NCBI GenBank assembly: GCA_964235605.1
Contig: CAXSCR010000004.1
Location: forward strand, 62,001 to 126,000
Reading direction: 5' to 3'
Length of the DNA stretch: 64,000 bases
DNA from: DATCRE01 sp964235605
GTDB lineage: Bacteria; Bacteroidota; Bacteroidia; Cytophagales; Cyclobacteriaceae
Position 1 is the first letter of the stretch. Each line of letters opens with the position of its first letter. This document shows positions 59,905 through 64,000 of the stretch, one piece after another. A model generated the notes under the pieces. That model was not told where the DNA came from, made no database searches, and worked only from the letters and a program-made list of their open reading frames with translations. The position numbers were made by a program, and so were the translations under genes.

Positions 59905-61019
59905 GAATCGGCGTACTTACAAGTTCAAGAGCTGATTACGGCATTTACAGACCTTTACTTAAGGCCTTGAAGGATGATCCATTCTTTGATTGTAACATTA
60001 TAGCCTTTGGTACACATCTATCTTCAAATTTTGGTAAAACGATAGACCGTATAATAGAAGATGGATTTGAAGTAAAGTATACCATTAGTTCTATGCTTCT
60101 GGGCGATGACGCTAATACTATTGCCAGTGCTACTGCTTTGACTGCGTTGAAGTTTGCTGATTTTTGGAAAGAACATGGCGCCGATTTTGACCTTGTCTTT
60201 TGCCTCGGCGATCGTTATGAAATGTTTGCTGCTGTAAGTGCGGGTATTCCATTCGGAATAAGGTTTGCCCATCTGCACGGTGGTGAAACAACGTTAGGTG
60301 CTATTGATAATGTTTATCGTCATAGCATTACCCATGCTTCATTATTACATTTTACTTCTGCTGATGTTCATGCTAATCGCGTAAAATCTTTATTGGGTCA
60401 TGACGAAGGTGTATATGTATGCGGCTCGTTGAGTATTGATAACCTTCATGAAATTAAAATGCTTTCAGTAGAATCCTTTCTTCAGAAATGGTCTATTGAT
60501 TTATCCAAACCGAATGTTCTTATTACCATACATCCAGAGACAGTACACGCAGAAAGAAACCAGGTATATGTTAGGGAGGTTGAAGTAGTATTGCAAAATT
60601 TAATTGACCGATACCAACTAATTTTTACCATGCCTAACGCAGATACTGCCGGAAGTATTTGGCGAAATCTTTTTCTAAATATTGCTGATCAAAATAATGG
60701 CCGTGCTTTTGCCATAGAGAATTTTGGAACGCAAAGCTATTTTACGTGTATTGCCAAGAGTGCTTTTTTACTGGGCAATACATCAAGCGGAATAATTGAA
60801 GCAGCTTCTTTCGGGAAGTATGCAATTAATGTTGGAGATAGGCAGAAAGGTAGAACTTCCAGCGACAATGTGATAAATGTTCCTTTCTCCTCAAAAGATA
60901 TTTTAAGAGCTGTACAAAGAGTTGAACAGTCTGGTGCATATAAAGGTGAGAATAGGTACTACAAAGGTGGTGCCTTACCCATTATAATAAATGCCTTAAA
61001 AGAATATAACTTTAAATAG
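59901..61019 (+). CDS. legG: Hydrolysing UDP-sugar 2-epimerase, LegG/NeuC type
   Basis: A 372-residue GT-B-fold epimerase that releases UDP or GDP and gives the 2-epimer used by the synthase above. Motifs: RIGVLTSSRADYGIYRPLLKAL, FCLGDRYEMFAAVSAGIPFG, RFAHLHGGETTLGAIDNVYRHSITH, VYVCGSLSIDNL, ITIHPETV and LGNTSSGIIEAASFG. In the legionaminic route the substrate is the 2,4-diacetamido-trideoxyglucose nucleotide. It follows the synthase with a 4-base overlap, so the two steps are coupled. Confidence 0.88.
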   Translation: MRIGVLTSSRADYGIYRPLLKALKDDPFFDCNIIAFGTHLSSNFGKTIDRIIEDGFEVKYTISSMLLGDDANTIASATALTALKFADFWKEHGADFDLVFCLGDRYEMFAAVSAGIPFGIRFAHLHGGETTLGAIDNVYRHSITHASLLHFTSADVHANRVKSLLGHDEGVYVCGSLSIDNLHEIKMLSVESFLQKWSIDLSKPNVLITIHPETVHAERNQVYVREVEVVLQNLIDRYQLIFTMPNADTAGSIWRNLFLNIADQNNGRAFAIENFGTQSYFTCIAKSAFLLGNTSSGIIEAASFGKYAINVGDRQKGRTSSDNVINVPFSSKDILRAVQRVEQSGAYKGENRYYKGGALPIIINALKEYNFK

Positions 61020-61022
61020 AGC

Positions 61023-62471
61023 ATGCTTTTTAATTCTATCGGGTTTGCGTTATTCTTGCCAATAGTTTTTTTTCTGTATTGGTTTGTCGCTAATAAAAGT
61101 TTACGGTTTCAGAATATACTGCTTTTGGTGTCAAGCTATTTCTTTTATGCTTGCTGGGATTATCGATTTCTTTTTTTGTTAATATTTTCTACCCTTCTTG
61201 ATTATTACACCGGTCTAAGGATATTTGGAGCGCAAAGAACAAGCGAGAAGAAATTTTGGTTTTGGTTGAGTGTTGGTATCAATCTTGGCTTCTTGGGTAT
61301 TTTTAAGTATTACAATTTTTTTGCAGAATCTTTTGGTGAAGGTCTTTCACTTCTTGGTTTGCAAGCAAATTTTTGGACCTTAAACGTAATTTTACCTGTA
61401 GGCATATCATTTTATACATTTCATGGCCTATCATACGTAATTGATATTTATAAAAATAGAATTACGCCGGAGAGACAATTTATTGACTATGCATTATTTG
61501 TCAGTTTTTTTCCCTTGCTGGTCGCCGGGCCTATCGAACGTGCAACACATCTTTTACCACAGATAAAACAACACCGCTGCATTGATTATAATAAAATGGT
61601 TGATGGCTTAAGACAAATCTTATGTGGTCTATTTAAGAAAGTGGTAATTGCCGACAATTGTGCTGTGTATGCAGATTTGATTTTTAATAATTCATCAGAA
61701 TATTCGGGAAGCACCCTAATCCTTGGCGCATTGTTCTTTACATTTCAAATCTATTGTGATTTTTCAGGCTATTCTGATATAGCGCTGGGAACAGCGCGCC
61801 TTTTTGGAATTGAATTATTAAGGAATTTTGCTTTTCCATATTTCTCACGAGATATAGCTGAATTTTGGAGGCGTTGGCACATTTCATTATCCACATGGTT
61901 TAGAGATTACTTATATATACCACTGGGCGGAAGTAAAGGTGGAACATGGATGAAAGTCAGAAATACTTTTATTATTTTTTTGGTTAGCGGATTCTGGCAC
62001 GGAGCAAATTGGACATTTATTGCCTGGGGGTTTTTGAATGCCCTTTTTATTATGCCATCCATTTTAATTGGTACTAATCGAAATAATCTTGATACAGTTG
62101 CGCAGGGAAAGTGGATCCCTTCAATTAAGGAGTTTATCTCTATGATAGTTACTTTCAGCTTAACGGTTATAGCATGGGTCTTTTTCAGGTCAGAAACTAT
62201 TAGCCACGCGTTATCTTATATTGGAGAAATCTTTTCGACTTCAACTTTATCAATCCCTAAATTCCCGGATATGAAAATGGCTGTGATAACTTTGATTTTG
62301 GCGAGCTTGTTCATGTGTGTTGAATGGATAGGAAGACATCAGCAATACGCTATTGCAAATCTTGGGTTAAAATGGCCCAGGGCACTGAGGTGGACTTTTT
62401 ATTATTGCATCATCTATACGATATTCTTTTTTTCTGGAACGGAACAACAGTTTATATATTTTCAATTCTGA
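61023..62471 (+). CDS. MBOAT-family membrane O-acyltransferase (PatA/AlgI-like)
   Basis: A 482-residue polytopic protein with 10-12 helices. The AlgI/MBOAT signature is complete: SRDIAEFWRRWHISLSTWFRDYLYIPLGGSKGG is divided by loops, and SGFWHGANWTFIAWG carries the catalytic His. In alginate- and peptidoglycan-acetylating systems it moves acetyl groups across the inner membrane to a periplasmic partner of the SGNH type. The next gene is just that, 1 base downstream. Target: probably the glycan made by this locus. Confidence 0.92.
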   Translation: MLFNSIGFALFLPIVFFLYWFVANKSLRFQNILLLVSSYFFYACWDYRFLFLLIFSTLLDYYTGLRIFGAQRTSEKKFWFWLSVGINLGFLGIFKYYNFFAESFGEGLSLLGLQANFWTLNVILPVGISFYTFHGLSYVIDIYKNRITPERQFIDYALFVSFFPLLVAGPIERATHLLPQIKQHRCIDYNKMVDGLRQILCGLFKKVVIADNCAVYADLIFNNSSEYSGSTLILGALFFTFQIYCDFSGYSDIALGTARLFGIELLRNFAFPYFSRDIAEFWRRWHISLSTWFRDYLYIPLGGSKGGTWMKVRNTFIIFLVSGFWHGANWTFIAWGFLNALFIMPSILIGTNRNNLDTVAQGKWIPSIKEFISMIVTFSLTVIAWVFFRSETISHALSYIGEIFSTSTLSIPKFPDMKMAVITLILASLFMCVEWIGRHQQYAIANLGLKWPRALRWTFYYCIIYTIFFFSGTEQQFIYFQF

Positions 62472-62472
62472 A

Positions 62473-63480
62473 ATGGGTGAGATGAAGTTATTTACAAAGC
62501 GATTTGTAATATTTGGTTTGTTTTTTCTCTTGTTTCCGGTGTGTCTTATTATCATACCAAGAGAATTTTATCAAGGTGGTAATTACATCACCTGGATGAA
62601 AATTTTTAAGGAGAATCAAGAAATTGATGCCGTGAAGAAGGGGGCCATAAATGTTCTAATAGGCGATTCAAAAAGTCAATTTGGTCTTAATGCTAAGGTA
62701 TTAAATTCGGTTAACTATTCTTTATCAGGAACAACACCTGTAGAGGGTTTCTTTTTATTGCAAAATCTTTTAAAGCGAAATGCAGAAATCGATACTATTT
62801 ATGTTTCATACGGCGCTCATCATTTGTATCACCAGGATACATTTTATCCCTATGCGGTTTATTACGAAATGATAAGTAAGCGAGATCTGAACCAAATCAT
62901 AAATTTGTCTAGGGAGATAAAGGATTCAAATTATGCAGAAATTACAAGGCTTCAGAGATTCAAATCTGTATACGGAAATATAGGAAATCTATCCATCGCT
63001 ATATATAGCCAGCGCTTTTTTGACTTTTTGAAATTTGGGCTGCAGAATGCGTTAAATTATGAAGCCAATAAGGCGGTATGTTTATCACAATTTGAAAATG
63101 GTTATTGCCTGATTGATAAATCCAAAAAGCAGATTAGTGATACAGTTCTTATGGAGACACCAGAATTTGTCTATAGAAGCAAAGATCTTGATGCATCAGC
63201 GATTAATATGATGTATCTTGATTCGTTGCTTAATCTAGGCAAACAACATCACATTAGTTTGTACTATGTAATTATGCCAGTACCGGTTAATTCTAAGCGG
63301 CCGGATGCGTTGTACTTTAGTCATTATCAGGATCTGATTAAATTAAAGTTTAAAGAGAATGTAGTAATAGATACCTTGCTATATGCTAATAAATATTTTA
63401 TGGATGCTTCGCATCTGAATAAATCAGGAGTTGATCATTTTTCTGAACGGATTTCCAGACGAATGAAAGAAAGATCTTAA
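62473..63480 (+). CDS. Membrane-anchored SGNH-like protein, partner of the MBOAT
   Basis: A 335-residue protein with an N-terminal anchor (about 11-27, FVIFGLFFLLFPVCLIII) and a periplasmic SGNH/DUF1574-like domain. The nucleophile block is VLIGDSKSQF (Ser66) and the Asp/His pair is in MDASHLNKSG (Asp311, His314). This Ser-Asp-His set is the one used by AlgX/AlgJ and PatB to take acetyl from an MBOAT. It begins 1 base after the MBOAT stop. I infer that together they O-acetylate the exported glycan. The family is diverse, so the exact homologue is uncertain. Confidence 0.78.
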   Translation: MGEMKLFTKRFVIFGLFFLLFPVCLIIIPREFYQGGNYITWMKIFKENQEIDAVKKGAINVLIGDSKSQFGLNAKVLNSVNYSLSGTTPVEGFFLLQNLLKRNAEIDTIYVSYGAHHLYHQDTFYPYAVYYEMISKRDLNQIINLSREIKDSNYAEITRLQRFKSVYGNIGNLSIAIYSQRFFDFLKFGLQNALNYEANKAVCLSQFENGYCLIDKSKKQISDTVLMETPEFVYRSKDLDASAINMMYLDSLLNLGKQHHISLYYVIMPVPVNSKRPDALYFSHYQDLIKLKFKENVVIDTLLYANKYFMDASHLNKSGVDHFSERISRRMKERS

Positions 63481-63493
63481 ATAAGTAAATATA

Positions 63494-64000
63494 ATGTATA
63501 ATTATCAACAACATTTAATCCACCAGGATGCGTCGCTTAAGGAAGCATTGCAGAAACTAAACGACCTTGCAGCTGATGCTATACTTTTTGTTGTTGATGA
63601 GGAAATGAGACTTAAGGGATCACTCACTGACGGTGATGTACGAAGAGGGCTATTGCGTGGTTTGAATTTTGAAACTCCCGTAAACGATTTTATTCAGCCA
63701 AATCCTAAATATCTTCAACGTGATAACTATTCAATTGATAAGGTGATTGAATATCGTGGTAAGAATTTTAAAATTCTTCCGGTATTAGATGAAAATTTGA
63801 GAGTTATTACAGTTGTTAATTTCAGAATTTCAAAATCTTACTTACCCGTTGATGCGGTAATCATGGCTGGAGGAAGAGGAGAAAGGCTCAAGCCCATGAC
63901 TGAAACTACACCAAAGCCGATGCTTCCTTTGGGTGATAAACCCATCATCCAATATAACCTTGATCGATTGATTAGTTTTGGCGTTGATGATATTTGGATT
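63494..64000 (+). CDS. CBS-domain nucleotidyltransferase, PtmE type (cut by window edge)
   Basis: The first 169 codons from ATG 63494 are visible; the rest lies past the edge. Residues about 1-115 form paired CBS motifs (LIHQDASLKEALQKLND, LKGSLTDGDVRRGLLRG, ILPVLDENLRVITVV). From about 121 the NTP-transferase domain begins with DAVIMAGGRGERLKPMTETTPKPMLPLG, the nucleotide-binding G-G-x-G-x-R-x-x-P. CBS plus nucleotidyltransferase is the PtmE layout, which makes GDP-glucosamine for the Campylobacter legionaminic acid route. This supports GDP-linked LegB chemistry upstream. Confidence 0.85.
   Translation, partial: MYNYQQHLIHQDASLKEALQKLNDLAADAILFVVDEEMRLKGSLTDGDVRRGLLRGLNFETPVNDFIQPNPKYLQRDNYSIDKVIEYRGKNFKILPVLDENLRVITVVNFRISKSYLPVDAVIMAGGRGERLKPMTETTPKPMLPLGDKPIIQYNLDRLISFGVDDIWI

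Noticed and set aside
1..64000. tRNA, rRNA or riboswitch genes
   Set aside because: No cloverleaf, rRNA-like conserved stretch or known riboswitch core was recognised by eye; a covariance-model search would be needed to exclude small RNAs.

Overview
The window looks like chromosomal DNA of a member of the Bacteroidota, most likely a Cytophagia-type gliding or soil/aquatic bacterium. The signs are a secreted esterase with a type IX secretion C-terminal signature, a Wza/Wzc export pair, a two-repeat DUF2061 protein, frequent TTG starts, few Shine-Dalgarno sequences, one TAnnTTTG-type promoter, and AT-rich DNA. Species-level placement cannot be made from the sequence alone.

Region 1 (1-16.3 kb) is mostly housekeeping and carbon use. 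It holds the start of an M61 aminopeptidase, a CoA-binding protein, gluconokinase plus 6-phosphogluconate dehydrogenase, a cold-shock-like RRM protein with a clear terminator, a GH20 hexosaminidase paired with an HGSNAT-like membrane protein, a large secreted esterase, an RqcH/NFACT protein, and a penicillin acylase family enzyme. Region 2 (16.4-24.3 kb) holds kdsC-kdsA, a DUF2061 protein, and a sulfate-activation group (SLC13 permease, cysC, cysD, cysN, cysQ) that would make PAPS and recycle PAP; no APS/PAPS reductase is present. The spacers of regions 1 and 2 carry unusual degenerate repeats with a strict 7-bp period but different sequences at each site. One pair forms a long inverted repeat, and another lies beside a 52-bp direct repeat that duplicates the cysN start.

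Region 3 (24.6-32.5 kb) holds a TPR/SpoIIE phosphatase, a 5'-truncated LamG-RHS protein with a variable C-terminal tip followed one base later by a small lipoprotein (candidate effector and immunity pair), a hairpin-rich spacer, two secreted proteins of unknown role, and a lipoprotein polysaccharide deacetylase.

Region 4 (32.6-64 kb) is a surface-glycan locus. After a WbpP-like epimerase and Wza/Wzc, a tightly packed operon encodes what looks like a whole pseudaminic acid pathway (PseB, PseC, GNAT, SpsF-type cytidylyltransferase, PseG, PseI). An extra aldo/keto reductase and a class III aminotransferase are embedded in it. WbqC, a WecD-like acyltransferase, a PIG-L deacetylase, an ABC flippase-type exporter, a GT-B-like protein and a hexapeptide acyltransferase follow. 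After an opposing acyltransferase-3 gene, a second operon carries an aldolase fused to a Maf/GT42-like domain, a NeuA-type CMP-sugar synthase, a HAD phosphatase, a glycosyltransferase-like protein, LegB, a NeuB-type synthase, a NeuC-type epimerase, an MBOAT plus SGNH O-acetylation pair, and the start of a PtmE-type CBS/nucleotidyltransferase. This is the signature of a GDP-linked legionaminic acid route running off the right edge. Together with KdsA/KdsC, the window encodes three different 3-deoxy-ulosonic acid pathways.
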